Numbered from the stretch's first letter, positions 38,855-48,580 are shown. The stretch: DNA of 64,000 bases from Sphingomonas sinipercae (GCF_011302055.1 NZ_CP049871.1:1756501-1820500); one strand, 5' to 3'. Notes: generated from the letters alone by a model not told the origin. A program made the numbers and translations.

Positions 38855-39364
38855 ATGGCCGAACCGAAACAAGGCGGCGCAGCCACGAGCGCGATGCGCG
38901 TCGATTCCGCGCTGGTGCGTGAACTTGCCGAGCTCCTCAATCAGAACGAGCTGACCGAAATCGAGGTCGAGGACGGCGATCGCAAGATCAAGGTCAAGCG
39001 CGAAGCGCCGGCGGTGATTGCCGGTCCGTCGGCGCCCACTTTCGCGTCCGCGCCGATGGCTTCGCCGGCTCCACAGGCGCCGGCTGAAGGGGCAAGCTCC
39101 TCCGCCTCGTCGCAGGACCAGTCGGTCGCGGGCGAACCGGTCAAGTCCCCGATGGTCGGCACCGCCTTCCTGTCGCCCGAGCCCGGGGCCAAGCGCTTCG
39201 TCAGCATTGGCGACAGCGTCAAGGCCGGCGACACGCTGCTGATCGTCGAGGCGATGAAGGTGATGAACCCGATCACCGCGCCGTCGGCCGGCACCGTCAA
39301 GCAGGTGCTGATCGAGGACGGCCAGCCGGTCGAGTTCGACCAGGTGCTGGTGGTGATCGGCTAA
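38855..39364 (+). CDS. accB: Acetyl-CoA carboxylase biotin carboxyl carrier protein
   Basis: 169 residues from ATG 38855. An N-terminal helix and acidic strand ([19 protein letters not shown]), a Pro/Ala/Ser linker (about 55-85), then a biotinyl domain with the biotin-accepting lysine in [10 protein letters not shown]. It carries CO2 between the two halves of the first enzyme of fatty-acid synthesis. accC follows three bases later. Confidence 0.96.
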   Translation: MAEPKQGGAATSAMRVDSALVRELAELLNQNELTEIEVEDGDRKIKVKREAPAVIAGPSAPTFASAPMASPAPQAPAEGASSSASSQDQSVAGEPVKSPMVGTAFLSPEPGAKRFVSIGDSVKAGDTLLIVEAMKVMNPITAPSAGTVKQVLIEDGQPVEFDQVLVVIG

Positions 39365-39367
39365 CCC

Positions 39368-40747
39368 ATGCCAATCAAGAAACTGCTGATCGCCAACCGC
39401 GGCGAAATCGCGCTGCGCATTCACCGTGCCTGCCATGAAATGGGCATCAAGACGGTGGCGGTGCACTCGACCGCCGACGCCGACGCAATGCACGTCCGGC
39501 TGGCGGACGAGACGGTGTGCATCGGCCCGCCCGCCGCGACCGATTCCTATCTCAACATCCCCAACATCATTTCGGCTGCCGAGGTCGTCCACGCCGACGC
39601 CATCCATCCGGGCTACGGCTTCCTGTCCGAAAACGCGCAGTTCGCGGAGATCGTCGAGCTTCACAACATCGTCTGGGTCGGGCCCAAGCCCGAGCATATC
39701 CGCACCATGGGCGACAAGATCGAGGCGAAGCGGACCGCCGCCAAGCTCGGCCTGCCACTCGTTCCCGGCTCACCCGGCCCGCTGGAAAGCATTGCCGAAG
39801 CGCAGGCTATGGCGCGCGAGATCGGCTATCCGGTGCTGATCAAGGCCGCATCCGGCGGCGGCGGCCGCGGCATGAAGGTCGTGCCGTCCGAAGACCAGCT
39901 CGAAAGCCTGATGAGCCAAGCCGCGTCCGAGGCTCGCGCGGCCTTCGGCGACGACACCGTCTACATGGAAAAATACCTGTCCGACCCGCGCCACATCGAA
40001 TTCCAGGTGTTCGGCGATGGCGAGGGCAATGCCATCCACCTGGGCGAGCGCGACTGCTCGCTGCAGCGCCGACATCAGAAGGTGCTGGAGGAAGCGCCCT
40101 CCCCGGTCATCACGCCCGAAGAGCGCGAGCGCATGGGCGAGATCGTCCGCAACGCGATGGCCGAAATGGGCTATCGCGGCGCCGGCACCATCGAGTTCCT
40201 CTACGAGAACGGCGAATTCTACTTCATCGAGATGAACACCCGGCTGCAGGTCGAGCATCCGGTGACCGAGATGATCAGCGGCATCGACCTGGTGCGCGAG
40301 CAGATTCGGGTCGCGCAGGGCGACGGGCTGTCCTGCAAGCAGGAAGATATCCGCCTCCACGGTCACGCGATCGAATGCCGGATCAACGCCGAGGATCCGC
40401 AAACCTTCGCGCCGTCGCCAGGGCTGGTGAAGAACTATGTCGCGCCGGGCGGAATGCACGTGCGCGTCGATAGTGGCCTTTATACCGGCTATCGGGTGCC
40501 GCCTTACTATGACAGCATGATCGGCAAGCTGATCGTCTACGGGACGACTCGCGAACGCTGCATCATGCGGCTTCGCCGTGCGCTTGAGGAGTTCGTGGTG
40601 GAGGGCATGAAGACGACCGTCCCGCTGCACCAGGCGATCGTTCGCGACCCTGAATTCCTGGCCGGCGACTATACCATCAAGTGGCTGGAGCGGTGGCTGG
40701 AATCCGAAGATCGCCAGGCCTCCGGGGAGCAGCCGCCTCGCGCGTGA
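39368..40747 (+). CDS. accC: Acetyl-CoA carboxylase biotin carboxylase subunit
   Basis: 459 residues of the ATP-grasp biotin carboxylase: [15 protein letters not shown] at the N-terminus, the glycine-rich loop [13 protein letters not shown] and the catalytic [18 protein letters not shown]. It carboxylates AccB biotin using ATP and bicarbonate. The stop overlaps the GTG start of the next kinase gene. Confidence 0.97.
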   Translation: MPIKKLLIANRGEIALRIHRACHEMGIKTVAVHSTADADAMHVRLADETVCIGPPAATDSYLNIPNIISAAEVVHADAIHPGYGFLSENAQFAEIVELHNIVWVGPKPEHIRTMGDKIEAKRTAAKLGLPLVPGSPGPLESIAEAQAMAREIGYPVLIKAASGGGGRGMKVVPSEDQLESLMSQAASEARAAFGDDTVYMEKYLSDPRHIEFQVFGDGEGNAIHLGERDCSLQRRHQKVLEEAPSPVITPEERERMGEIVRNAMAEMGYRGAGTIEFLYENGEFYFIEMNTRLQVEHPVTEMISGIDLVREQIRVAQGDGLSCKQEDIRLHGHAIECRINAEDPQTFAPSPGLVKNYVAPGGMHVRVDSGLYTGYRVPPYYDSMIGKLIVYGTTRERCIMRLRRALEEFVVEGMKTTVPLHQAIVRDPEFLAGDYTIKWLERWLESEDRQASGEQPPRA

Positions 40748-42672
40748 GCAGCGATAGCGAGGCCGGATTGGCGACGGAGGGATTAGACCCCGTCCGGCAC
40801 TCCCACTGGCTGTTTGCCAGCGTCCTGATTTTTCTCGGCTATTTGGTGCCGGCGGTGATGGGCAGCGAATGGTCGTTGCGGACCGGCGTCGCGCCGCCGA
40901 TCTGGCCCGCCGCCGGGATTGCGGTGGCCGGCCTGTCGATCGCCGGCCTGCGCTTCTGGCCCGCGGTCGGGCTTGCAATGCTGGCGACGCTCCAGCTGAC
41001 CAGCAACACGCATTCCTTCGCCGCCGACCTTGCACTGTCCCTCAGCAAGGCGGCAGCGGCCGTTGCCGGGGCGACCGTCCTGCGCCGCGTTTCCGGCGCT
41101 GCCCGGCCGAGGCTTCGGCAGCTCCGCGACCTTGCGGCGCTGCTTGCGGCAGGGATCGCGGCGGCGTTGGTTTCAGGCCTGTCGGCCGCCACCATATTCA
41201 CGCTCGAAGGCGCGGTTCCCGCGACCTTTGGCGGGACTTTGACCTTCCTGCTGAATTGGACGCTCGGCGACGTCCTTGGCATCCTCATCTTCGGCGCCTT
41301 CGTCCTGGCCTGGGAAGCAGGCGGCCAAAGGCTTGGACGCAAGGACTGGGTGCATCTCGCGGCTATCCTCGCGGCGACCGCACTCGTTACCTGGCTCGTC
41401 TATTTCGCCGAGGCGCGAGTCCGCGCCTTCTACCTTTATCCGATCCTGATCTGGGCGGCATTCAACCTGCGGACGATCGGCGCGACCTCCAGCCTGGCGG
41501 TCATGGCGATCCTCGCCGTGGCCGGGACGGCAAGCGGCTTCGGTCCGTTCGCGCAGGAAAATCCGGCCGCGGGCATGCTTCTGGTCCAGCAATTCCTGGC
41601 GATCGCCGCGGCAATGACCTTGTTCGTCGCCGCGGTCAGCGAGGAACGCCGCACCCGTGCCCTGAACGAAACCGAACGGGCGGAAGCCCTGGCCGCAAGC
41701 CGCCTGGCCGAACTCAATTCCCTCTACGAAAGCGCGCCGATCGGCCTTGCCTTTTTCAGCCGGGATTACCGCTACCTGCGCATCAATCAGGAACTTGCCG
41801 GGATCAACGGCATCGCCGCGGAAGCGCATATCGGCCGGACCATCCGCGACATCGTGCAAGTCGATGCGGAGAGCGTCGAGCAAGTCATCGACCGTGTCTT
41901 CGCCACCGGCGAGTCGGTCCGCGACGTCGAGATCAAAGGCGAAACCCCGCTCCGCCCCGGCGTCACGCGCCACTGGCTGACCGGGTTCTACCCGATTTTG
42001 GACGAGGCTGCGGAGGTCCAGGCCGTCGGCATCTGGGTCGTGGAAATCAGCGAACGCAAGGCGGCGGAGGAGCGCGAACGGCTGCTTGCCCGCGAAGTCG
42101 ACCACCGCGCCAAGAATTTGCTCGCGGTGGTCCAGTCGGTCGTCTTGCTGACCAAGGCCGACACCGTCGAATCGCTGCAGCAAGGCGTCGTCGGCCGGAT
42201 CCAGTCGCTCGGGCGGGCGCACAGCCTGCTCGCCGAATCGCGCTGGGAAGGCGTCGACCTGGCGCAATTGGTGCGCGAAGAAATGGCCCCGTTCGCCGAC
42301 AGCCAGGCGCAGCAGGTCGAAACCGATGGCCCATCGATGTTGCTCAAGCCCGCGGCGGCCCAGTCGCTGGCCCTCGTCCTGCACGAGCTTGCGACCAACG
42401 CGGCCAAATATGGCGCATTGTCCGTGCCTTCCGGCCGGCTGACGATCCGCTGGGGCCCGACCGAGCCCCCCGAGCCCGTGCTCCAGCTGCTATGGGAAGA
42501 AAGCGCCGGCCCCGCGGTCGCCGTCCCCACAGCGTCCGGTTTCGGCTCGCGCATCATCCGCACCAGCATCGAACGGCAGTTGCGCGGGACTTCCGAAACG
42601 CAGTGGGACCCGGACGGGATGAAATTCGCGATGCGGATCTCGCTCGACGTGGCGACTCGGACTGCCGAATAA
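40744..42672 (+). CDS. MASE1-PAS-HWE sensor histidine kinase
   Basis: 642 residues from GTG 40744, which overlaps the accC stop (GTGA); longer in-frame starts lie in accC. Eight or so helices to about residue 310 form a MASE1 sensor with [14 protein letters not shown], then a PAS domain ([17 protein letters not shown]) and an HWE/HisKA_2-type transmitter with [18 protein letters not shown] and [17 protein letters not shown] kinases often signal to FAT GUY receivers. Link to accC is probably only transcriptional. Confidence 0.88.
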   Translation: MSSDSEAGLATEGLDPVRHSHWLFASVLIFLGYLVPAVMGSEWSLRTGVAPPIWPAAGIAVAGLSIAGLRFWPAVGLAMLATLQLTSNTHSFAADLALSLSKAAAAVAGATVLRRVSGAARPRLRQLRDLAALLAAGIAAALVSGLSAATIFTLEGAVPATFGGTLTFLLNWTLGDVLGILIFGAFVLAWEAGGQRLGRKDWVHLAAILAATALVTWLVYFAEARVRAFYLYPILIWAAFNLRTIGATSSLAVMAILAVAGTASGFGPFAQENPAAGMLLVQQFLAIAAAMTLFVAAVSEERRTRALNETERAEALAASRLAELNSLYESAPIGLAFFSRDYRYLRINQELAGINGIAAEAHIGRTIRDIVQVDAESVEQVIDRVFATGESVRDVEIKGETPLRPGVTRHWLTGFYPILDEAAEVQAVGIWVVEISERKAAEERERLLAREVDHRAKNLLAVVQSVVLLTKADTVESLQQGVVGRIQSLGRAHSLLAESRWEGVDLAQLVREEMAPFADSQAQQVETDGPSMLLKPAAAQSLALVLHELATNAAKYGALSVPSGRLTIRWGPTEPPEPVLQLLWEESAGPAVAVPTASGFGSRIIRTSIERQLRGTSETQWDPDGMKFAMRISLDVATRTAE

Positions 42673-42726
42673 GGGCTCAACCCATCGCCTGCTCGCGCGT
42701 TGTCGCCCGGTGACGAGGCGCACGCA

Positions 42727-43422
42727 ATGAGCAGTTACCAGGCCACGGACCGGAACGGCAGGTGGAAGGCGATCGCCGCGGTCGCGGCCGTCCACGCGCT
42801 GCTCGGCGCGGTCATCCTCAGCGGCCTCAACGTCCGCCTCGTGCACCAGGCGGTTGAGCGCATGTCGACCTTCGACGTGATCGTTCCGAAACCGCCGCCG
42901 CCTCCACCCCCTCCGCCGTCCAAGGAACAGCCCAGGCCAAAGCCGTCATCGGCCGGCGCGCCGGAAAAGAAGCCCTCGCCCTCGCCCGTCGTCGTCCCGG
43001 AACCCCGGATCCCGATCCCCACCAGCAACCCGGTCGTCGCCGCCAACATCGCCGGCACGGGCAGCGCGCGATCGGGCGGTGGCGGCGGCAACGGCAATGG
43101 CAATGGCAATGGCGGCGCTGGTAACGGGGCCGGCAACGGCGGCGGCCTCCCCGCCAGGCTGATCCGCAACCTGACTCGGGGCGATTATCGCGCGGTGACC
43201 GGTGGCCGGCTGGCGTCCGGATCGGCGGCACTGGCGCTTCGCGTCGATGCGCGCGGCCAGGTCGCCGGCTGCCAGCTGATCGAATCGAGCGGGGACCCCT
43301 TCATCGATGGCGGGCTATGCGGCCTCGCGCGCCAGCGGCTGCGCTTCGACCCAGCCCGCGACCCTTCCGGCAGGCCGGTCCCCTATTCGACCAATTATCG
43401 GGCTGTCTGGCGCGTTCGATGA
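42727..43422 (+). CDS. TonB-family energy transducer-like protein
   Basis: 231 residues from ATG 42727. One N-terminal helix (AIAAVAAVHALLGAVILSGL), a periplasmic rod with a run of prolines and Lys-Pro pairs, a Gly/Asn-rich spacer (about 115-140, coded at 43075-43145) and a TonB C-terminal domain (LALRVDARGQVAGCQLIESS ... RFDPARD). ExbB/ExbD are not nearby. Two cysteines about 20 residues apart (GCQL and GLCGL) in the C-terminal domain may form a disulfide. Confidence 0.82.
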   Translation: MSSYQATDRNGRWKAIAAVAAVHALLGAVILSGLNVRLVHQAVERMSTFDVIVPKPPPPPPPPPSKEQPRPKPSSAGAPEKKPSPSPVVVPEPRIPIPTSNPVVAANIAGTGSARSGGGGGNGNGNGNGGAGNGAGNGGGLPARLIRNLTRGDYRAVTGGRLASGSAALALRVDARGQVAGCQLIESSGDPFIDGGLCGLARQRLRFDPARDPSGRPVPYSTNYRAVWRVR

Positions 43423-43435
43423 GCGCCGCCGCGGG

Positions 43436-44794
43436 CTAGTTTCCCGCCCGGACCCCGCCGCCGTGGATCTGGGCCAGGCGCTCCGCGTCCCAGCCGTACA
43501 CGTCGTTGAAGTACGTGATGGTCGATCCGGTCGGCTCGGCCGTCATGTAGGTGACATAGACCGGCACCGGCCGATCCAGCGGCACCGGCAGTTCCGGGTC
43601 GCTCGACGCCGTCGTCAGCTCGTGCCCGAACAGCCACTCGCCGAAGCGCGCCGCATCCTCCAGCCGGATGCAGCCGCCGCTGAACAGGCGCGTGTCTTCG
43701 GTCAGCAACTGCTTGTCCGGCGTGTCGTGCAGGTAGACGCCATAGGGGTTGGGGAAGTTGAATTTCACCTTGCCCAGCGAATTGCCGCGGAAGGGCAACT
43801 GGCGAACCCGCACCTCGACCTTGCCGTCGGCCACGCCCTGCCAGTCGATCGTCGCCGGATCGACCGGGCTGGCGTCCGGCGACCAGTCGGACAGCACTTC
43901 ATAATGATGCTGCTTGAGATATTTGGCGCCGGACTTGACGACGAACGGCGCGATCCGCTCCGCCGCAAGGTCGGGCGGGACGTTCCAATAAGGGTTGAGG
44001 TTGGCGAGCCGGATCGACGACGCCAGCATCGGCGTCCGGCTGTTGTCCTTTTGCTTGCCGACCACGACCCGCATCGAATCGACGAGCTTGCCGCCGTCGA
44101 ACATGTCCAGCCGCTGCGCCGCCGCATTGACCACCACGAAGCGGTCGGTGCGGCCGGGCAGCACCCGGGCGCGGGCAAGGTTGAGCTGAAGCATTTCGCG
44201 CTTGTCGGGATCGGCATTGGCGATCAGCGCCTGGCGAAGCTGCGCGTAAGCCGGGTTCATCCAGCGCATTTCGCGGATGAAGGTCGGCAGGGACGGCGCG
44301 GCCGCGGCCATCGACAGGAGGGTCCGGGCCGGCGGTGCGACCGGGCGCAGCGACGGATCGAAGAACTCCATGCCCGCCGCCGGCGCGGCGCGCAGGTCGC
44401 GGGCGTAATCGACATAGGCGCGGCTAAGCAGCAATTCGGCGTCGCGCGCCGCCCTGGCCGCGACCTTGCGCTTGGGCGATTGCGCCGCCTGCAAAGCGCC
44501 GGCCAGCGCTGGCGAGCGATATCTGGCGGGATTGAGGCCATCGGCCTGCGCGGACGCAAGCAAGCCGAGCAGCGCCTGCCCGGCGGCATTGGGCCGTCCG
44601 CTCTCAGTCCACACGGGCGCGCCCGCGCGGGCCGCGTAAAATTCGTTGATTGAGGCATCGGCCGGCTGCGCTTGCGCCGGCTGGGCCGCGAAGGCGGGGG
44701 TCGATGCCAGGCCAAACGGCGCCGTTGCAAGCAATGCTGCAACGACGCCGCTTAGTCTTGAAAGGTTGCGCACCGGCACGAAGCCGGTGCGCAT
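43436..44794 (-). CDS. L,D-transpeptidase (YcbB-like), copy 2
   Basis: 452 residues from the ATG at 44792-44794, with signal peptide ending near STPAFA. The first 200 residues hold a helical scaffold typical of YcbB/LdtD enzymes; the YkuD domain has HDTPDKQLL ... GGCIRLED with catalytic cysteine about residue 375. It is paralogous to the enzyme at 33178-34431 (shared NPYWNVPP and YEVLSDWSP stretches). A hairpin overlaps its start codon, and an in-frame GTG follows seven codons later, so the start is not certain. Confidence 0.9.
   Translation of the reverse strand: MRTGFVPVRNLSRLSGVVAALLATAPFGLASTPAFAAQPAQAQPADASINEFYAARAGAPVWTESGRPNAAGQALLGLLASAQADGLNPARYRSPALAGALQAAQSPKRKVAARAARDAELLLSRAYVDYARDLRAAPAAGMEFFDPSLRPVAPPARTLLSMAAAAPSLPTFIREMRWMNPAYAQLRQALIANADPDKREMLQLNLARARVLPGRTDRFVVVNAAAQRLDMFDGGKLVDSMRVVVGKQKDNSRTPMLASSIRLANLNPYWNVPPDLAAERIAPFVVKSGAKYLKQHHYEVLSDWSPDASPVDPATIDWQGVADGKVEVRVRQLPFRGNSLGKVKFNFPNPYGVYLHDTPDKQLLTEDTRLFSGGCIRLEDAARFGEWLFGHELTTASSDPELPVPLDRPVPVYVTYMTAEPTGSTITYFNDVYGWDAERLAQIHGGGVRAGN
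44768..44792 (-). other. Hairpin at the start of L,D-transpeptidase copy 2
   Basis: Perfect 10-bp inverted repeat (44768-44777 and 44783-44792) with a 5-nt loop, overlapping the G of the predicted ATG. It could be a terminator for the upstream glycine-zipper gene (a weak T-rich AACCTTTC follows) or could mask translation initiation of the transpeptidase. Confidence 0.55.
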
Positions 44795-44825
44795 GTTACG
44801 CTTACTGGTCACTGGCGTGGCGCAA

Positions 44826-45371
44826 TTAACCGCGCTCGCCGCTGCGAACCGGGGTGCTGTACGCCGGGGTCGTCGTGGTCGCCGGGGCGCCCTGGTAGTA
44901 ACGGCCCTGGTACATGTAACCGTCGACCTGGCCGTCGTTGTTGCTGTCGTGCCAGACGGCGCCGGCAAGACCGCCGACGGCGGCGCCGACGACCGCGCCG
45001 GTCAGGACGCTGACGCCCGGGATGAGCGCGCCGGCAACCGCGCCGGCAGCAGCGCCGATGCCCGCACCGGTGGCGACACGGCCAAGCGTGTTGTCATAAC
45101 CAGCCGGGGTGCCGGCATAATATTGGTTGTTGTACTGATAGCCGTCGACATAGCCGTCGTTGTTGGAATCGGCCCAGATCGCGCCGGACAGGCCACCGAT
45201 CGCCGCACCGGCAATCGCGCCTTCGGCGACGCTGACACCCGGGATCACCGCGCCGACAGCAGCGCCGCCCAGAGCGCCGACACCGGCGTTACGGGCAAGG
45301 TTCGGATTGTTGGCGCAGGCGCCAAGCGACAGTGCACTCGCCGCAACGGCGGCCAAAAGAGCTTTTTTCAT
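44826..45371 (-). CDS. Glycine-zipper lipoprotein with duplicated EF-hand-like module
   Basis: 181 residues with lipobox LGAC (Cys19). The mature part is a tandem duplication: residues about 32-87 and 104-161 each hold a Gly/Ala-rich glycine-zipper hairpin (IPGVSV in the middle, GGLxGA at the end) followed by W-x-DSNNDG-x-VDGY and a Tyr-rich strand. DSNNDGxVD fits a D-x-N-x-D-G-x-x-D calcium loop as in dockerin and EF-hand repeats. A GGGAGA site precedes the ATG. Glycine-zipper proteins associate with outer membranes; the role here is unknown. Confidence 0.85.
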   Translation of the reverse strand: MKKALLAAVAASALSLGACANNPNLARNAGVGALGGAAVGAVIPGVSVAEGAIAGAAIGGLSGAIWADSNNDGYVDGYQYNNQYYAGTPAGYDNTLGRVATGAGIGAAAGAVAGALIPGVSVLTGAVVGAAVGGLAGAVWHDSNNDGQVDGYMYQGRYYQGAPATTTTPAYSTPVRSGERG

Positions 45372-45566
45372 AGTGAATTCTCCCGTTCATTGATCAATCG
45401 GACGTGCTCCGCAGGCGCAAATTTCACCGCGCGGGGAGGATGCATGTCACGGCCCAGAAACGACGCGGCACAAATAACGTTCCGGGTTCGCGACAATCCC
45501 GGACGGCCTGCCGCGCTTGCGCAACGGCTTGGCGTTGACGGTCGCTAAGGGCTAAACCCTGTCCCT

Positions 45567-45929
45567 ATGATGAATCGTTCCACACCAGCAACGATATTCC
45601 ACAACCCGGCCTGCGGCACGTCGCGCAAGACGCTCGAGATCCTGCGCGATGCCGGGGCCGACGTGCAGGTCAGGGAGTATCTCAAGGACCCCCCGACCCG
45701 CGAAGAATTGAAGGCGTTATACGCCGCCGCGGGACTGTCCGCGCGCGAGGGACTGCGCGCCAAGGAGCCGCTGGCCGAAGACCTCGGCCTGACCGCACCG
45801 GATATCGACGACGACACCATTTTGGACGCGATGATCCGGCACCCGATCCTGATCAACCGCCCGCTCGTTAAGACCGCGAAGGGCGTGCGCCTGTGTCGCC
45901 CGCAGGAAAAGGTTCGGGAGATTCTCTGA
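45567..45929 (+). CDS. arsC: ArsC-family arsenate reductase (glutaredoxin type)
   Basis: 120 residues. HNPACGTSRKTLEIL carries the catalytic cysteine and IRHPILINRPLVKT the conserved arginines that bind arsenate. It reduces arsenate with glutathione and glutaredoxin; several ArsC-like proteins (YfgD, Spx-like) have other roles, and no other ars gene is adjacent, so function is not certain. Confidence 0.85.
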   Translation: MMNRSTPATIFHNPACGTSRKTLEILRDAGADVQVREYLKDPPTREELKALYAAAGLSAREGLRAKEPLAEDLGLTAPDIDDDTILDAMIRHPILINRPLVKTAKGVRLCRPQEKVREIL

Positions 45930-45971
45930 CTTTCGGCTGACAAGGCGCGAGCCAGCGGCGATACTGACGCC

Positions 45972-46643
45972 ATGACGGCGCTCGACCCTCGCTTGCTCCT
46001 GCAAGGCTATGCGATGGGCATTTTCCCGATGGCCGACGGGCGCGACGCGGCGGAGCTGTTCTGGGTCGAACCGCGCAGCCGGGCGATCATTCCGCTCGAC
46101 GGCTTCCACGTTTCCCGGTCGCTACGCCGGACGGTCACCGCCGATCGCTTCACCGTCACGCGCGACCGGGATTTTGCCGGCGTCCTGCTCGCCTGCGCCG
46201 ACCGCCCGGAAACCTGGATCAACGCCGATATCGAGCGCGCCATGCTTGCGCTTCATCGGCTCGGCCATGCCCATTCGGTGGAGGTGTGGTCGGGCGACTC
46301 GCTGGTCGGCGGGCTCTATGGCGTGAAGCTCGGCCGCGCTTTCTTCGGCGAAAGCATGTTCAGCCGGCGCACCGACGCATCGAAAGTGGCGCTGGCCTGG
46401 CTCGTCGCCCGGCTTCGGGTGGGCGGCTTCACCCTGCTGGACTGCCAGTTCATGACCGACCACCTCGAATCGCTCGGGGCGGTCAGCGTGCCGCGCGACG
46501 ATTATGTGTCGTCGTTGTCCGCCGCGCTTGGCGATGGTCCCGGCGATTTCTTCGCGCTCGACGCGTTGCTCGAAGCCTCCGCCTCGGGCACCGGAGTGCC
46601 GCCGGGGAAAGTCATCGCGCAGCTTTTGGGCCAGACGTCATAG
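45972..46643 (+). CDS. aat: Leucyl/phenylalanyl-tRNA--protein transferase
   Basis: 223 residues. [30 protein letters not shown] and the C-terminal [18 protein letters not shown] signature identify Aat, which adds Leu or Phe to N-terminal Lys/Arg of proteins for ClpS/ClpP degradation. Its last 142 bases overlap the convergent DUF2155 gene. Confidence 0.95.
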   Translation: MTALDPRLLLQGYAMGIFPMADGRDAAELFWVEPRSRAIIPLDGFHVSRSLRRTVTADRFTVTRDRDFAGVLLACADRPETWINADIERAMLALHRLGHAHSVEVWSGDSLVGGLYGVKLGRAFFGESMFSRRTDASKVALAWLVARLRVGGFTLLDCQFMTDHLESLGAVSVPRDDYVSSLSAALGDGPGDFFALDALLEASASGTGVPPGKVIAQLLGQTS

Positions 46644-47068
46644 ACGGGGTGCTGGACGACGTTCAGCGACGGCGTCTCCTTGTACAGCCAGCCTGAAAAG
46701 ACGCGGTCCCACTTCGTGTCGCGGCGCTGCACGTCGACCTGGACGAAGGCGCCGGTCAGTTTCTCCGCTTCCCACGGCGCCGACGCCTCGCAGGCGCGCA
46801 GGCGGACGATGACGTCCTTGAACCGGACGGCCTGCCCCGGCTTCAAGGTCAGGTCGCGGACGATCCCGTTGCGCTTGTTGAGCAGGCCAAGAACCGCCAC
46901 CCGCTCGGCCATCGGGGTCACGTCCTGCGCCGCGCCGGTCCGCGCCGCAGCCTGCGGCTGCGCCTGGCCCTGCTTCTGGGCGGCGGGCTTGTCCTGCTTG
47001 CCGCAAGCGCTCAGGCCGACGGCGAGCGCAAGCATCGGTGCCAGCGTAAGGACGGCGCTTCGGCGCAC
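46502..47068 (-). CDS. DUF2155 lipoprotein
   Basis: 188 residues from a GTG at 47066-47068, giving the lipobox LSAC; it begins two bases after the NDUFA12 stop. The DUF2155 domain occupies about residues 55-150, with [14 protein letters not shown] and [23 protein letters not shown]. The last 35 residues are Ser/Ala/Pro-rich and lie antisense to aat. The family lies next to aat and NDUFA12 in many Alphaproteobacteria; function unknown. Confidence 0.85.
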   Translation of the reverse strand: MRRSAVLTLAPMLALAVGLSACGKQDKPAAQKQGQAQPQAAARTGAAQDVTPMAERVAVLGLLNKRNGIVRDLTLKPGQAVRFKDVIVRLRACEASAPWEAEKLTGAFVQVDVQRRDTKWDRVFSGWLYKETPSLNVVQHPVYDVWPKSCAMTFPGGTPVPEAEASSNASSAKKSPGPSPSAADNDDT

Positions 47069-47070
47069 AG

Positions 47071-47454
47071 TTATTCCGGGATCCAGGGCTTGTAGTCGCC
47101 GGTCGAGGCGGGCCTGATCTTGCCGCTGCCAAGCGCGCCGTCGGGCCGGAAGGCGGCCATCGTCCCGGTCGCATTGGGAACCGGCGCGCGCTCGAACGCC
47201 CGCTTTGGCGGCAACGCCTGTTCCGGAAGCGCCTCGATGGTGCCCTTTAGCCACGCCTGCCATTGCGGCGGCACGCGGCTGCCGTCGTTGGCGCCGTCGT
47301 AGATGACCCAGCGGCGTCCCGGGTGCTTGCTATGCTGGTAATAGACGTTGCCGGCGTCGTCGCGGCCGACCTCGTCGCCGTGGCGCCAGGTGAACAGCTT
47401 TGTTCCCCAGGTCGCGCCGTTCCACCAGGTGAAGGTTCTGGACCAAAATCCCAT
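47071..47454 (-). CDS. NDUFA12-family protein (complex I accessory subunit homologue)
   Basis: 127 residues from the ATG at 47452-47454 (MGFWSRTFTWWNGATWG). GNVYYQHSKHPGRRWVIYDG and the Pro-rich C-terminus match the B17.2/NDUFA12 family, a mitochondrial complex I subunit also found in Alphaproteobacteria. The nuo operon itself is not in the window. Confidence 0.92.
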   Translation of the reverse strand: MGFWSRTFTWWNGATWGTKLFTWRHGDEVGRDDAGNVYYQHSKHPGRRWVIYDGANDGSRVPPQWQAWLKGTIEALPEQALPPKRAFERAPVPNATGTMAAFRPDGALGSGKIRPASTGDYKPWIPE

Positions 47455-47495
47455 GCCGCGCGCCTTGCCCCGCGGTTCGCCAAATCGCAAGCGCC

Positions 47496-47978
47496 CTAAG
47501 GGGCCGACCACTCCACCTTGTCGCCTTCGCGGATGCCTAGTTCGGCCGCGCGGCCGCCGGGAATCTCGAGCACCGCGGAAACCAGCTCATTGGCCGGCAC
47601 CGCCGTCTCGTCGAGCGGCACCGCGGTGACGATCCGGGCGATGGTGCGGTCGGGGCGGACGAAAATCATGTCGAGCGGGATCAGCGTGTTGCGCATCCAG
47701 AAGGACGCCGGTTCCGGCGGGTCGTAGGGGAAAATCATGCCCCGGTCCGGCGCCAGCGACTGGCGGTGCATCAGCCCCTGCGCCTGCTGTTCGGGAGTGC
47801 TCGCCACTTCGACCACGAAGCGATGCACGCCGTTGGCCGCGGTAACGGTCAGCGGAATCTGTTGCAGGCCTGCTTCCGAAAGCCCGAGCGGTTGTCCGGA
47901 ATCGCCGCTCGGCCCGTTGGGGGCACAGGCCCCGACCGCCAGCGCAAAGCCGATCGTCATCGCCGCCCGCTTAATCAC
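47496..47978 (-). CDS. DUF192 lipoprotein
   Basis: 160 residues with lipobox VGAC. The DUF192 fold is shown by QAQGLMHRQSLAPDRGMIF and FWMRNTLIPLDMIFV with a C-terminal ALEIPGG-like GRAAELGIREGD. Its start overlaps the cold-shock gene stop (ATGA), so the two are translated together. Function of the family is unknown. Confidence 0.9.
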   Translation of the reverse strand: MIKRAAMTIGFALAVGACAPNGPSGDSGQPLGLSEAGLQQIPLTVTAANGVHRFVVEVASTPEQQAQGLMHRQSLAPDRGMIFPYDPPEPASFWMRNTLIPLDMIFVRPDRTIARIVTAVPLDETAVPANELVSAVLEIPGGRAAELGIREGDKVEWSAP

Positions 47979-48580
47979 GGCAGCCGCAATTCGACGGCGG
48001 TTAGTCCCTTCGCGCTCTCGGCGATCCGCGCCTCGAGCAATTGTCCCTGCTGCAATTCACCCACTCCGCACTGCCTTGCCGTTTCCATATGCACGAACAC
48101 GTCCTGGGCATCGACCCCGACTCGAACGACAAAGCCATAACCTTTGTTGCGGTTGAACCATTTGACTTCGACGGTCTCGAATTCGCCTGCCTGGCCGGCA
48201 AGCGCGTGCCGGTCGGCACGGTCGGTTGCGGCGGGCACCCGCCGAGGCAGCGGCGGCGCCGCGGCGGCGGCGTCGATGGACAACACCTTGCGCGCCTGCA
48301 GCCCCCGTTCCAGCCGCTGCGGAATGCACTCGACGACCGCGCCTTCGGGCAGGCTCCTTCGGCCATGCTCGCGAAGGACGGTGAAATGGATCAGGATGTC
48401 GCCGTCCACCGCATCACTGACCAGGAAGCCGAAGCCGCGCGTCGCATCGAACCATTTAACCTGCGCGCGCACGGGCGGGAGATCGCCTGGCTCGGGCGCC
48501 GAAGCGGGCGCCGGGGCCGGGGCCGGTGAAATTTCGGGTTGTGGCGCGCTGGGGTTCGGCAACCGCATGCTCTTTAACAT
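47975..48580 (-). CDS. Cold-shock-domain protein with two CSDs
   Basis: 201 residues (ATG 48580; an ATG at 48568 is also possible). A Pro/Ala-rich N-terminus leads to CSD 1 (VKWFDATRGFGFLVSD, about residues 40-102) and CSD 2 (VKWFNRNKGYGFV, about 135-198). RNP1-type aromatic residues are present in both. Double-CSD proteins of about 200 residues are typical of Alphaproteobacteria and act as RNA chaperones. It lies downstream of recX on the same strand. Confidence 0.93.
   Translation of the reverse strand: MLKSMRLPNPSAPQPEISPAPAPAPASAPEPGDLPPVRAQVKWFDATRGFGFLVSDAVDGDILIHFTVLREHGRRSLPEGAVVECIPQRLERGLQARKVLSIDAAAAAPPLPRRVPAATDRADRHALAGQAGEFETVEVKWFNRNKGYGFVVRVGVDAQDVFVHMETARQCGVGELQQGQLLEARIAESAKGLTAVELRLP

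Noticed and set aside
43075..43145. Short tandem repeat or CRISPR-like array in the TonB-like gene
   Set aside because: It is an in-frame Gly/Asn spacer coded by repeated GGC and AAT/AAC codons; no spacer-repeat structure.
45567..45929. Arsenic resistance operon
   Set aside because: ArsC stands alone, and the ArsR-like gene is 12 kb away, paired with an SRPBCC gene and lacking a visible metal-binding cysteine pair.
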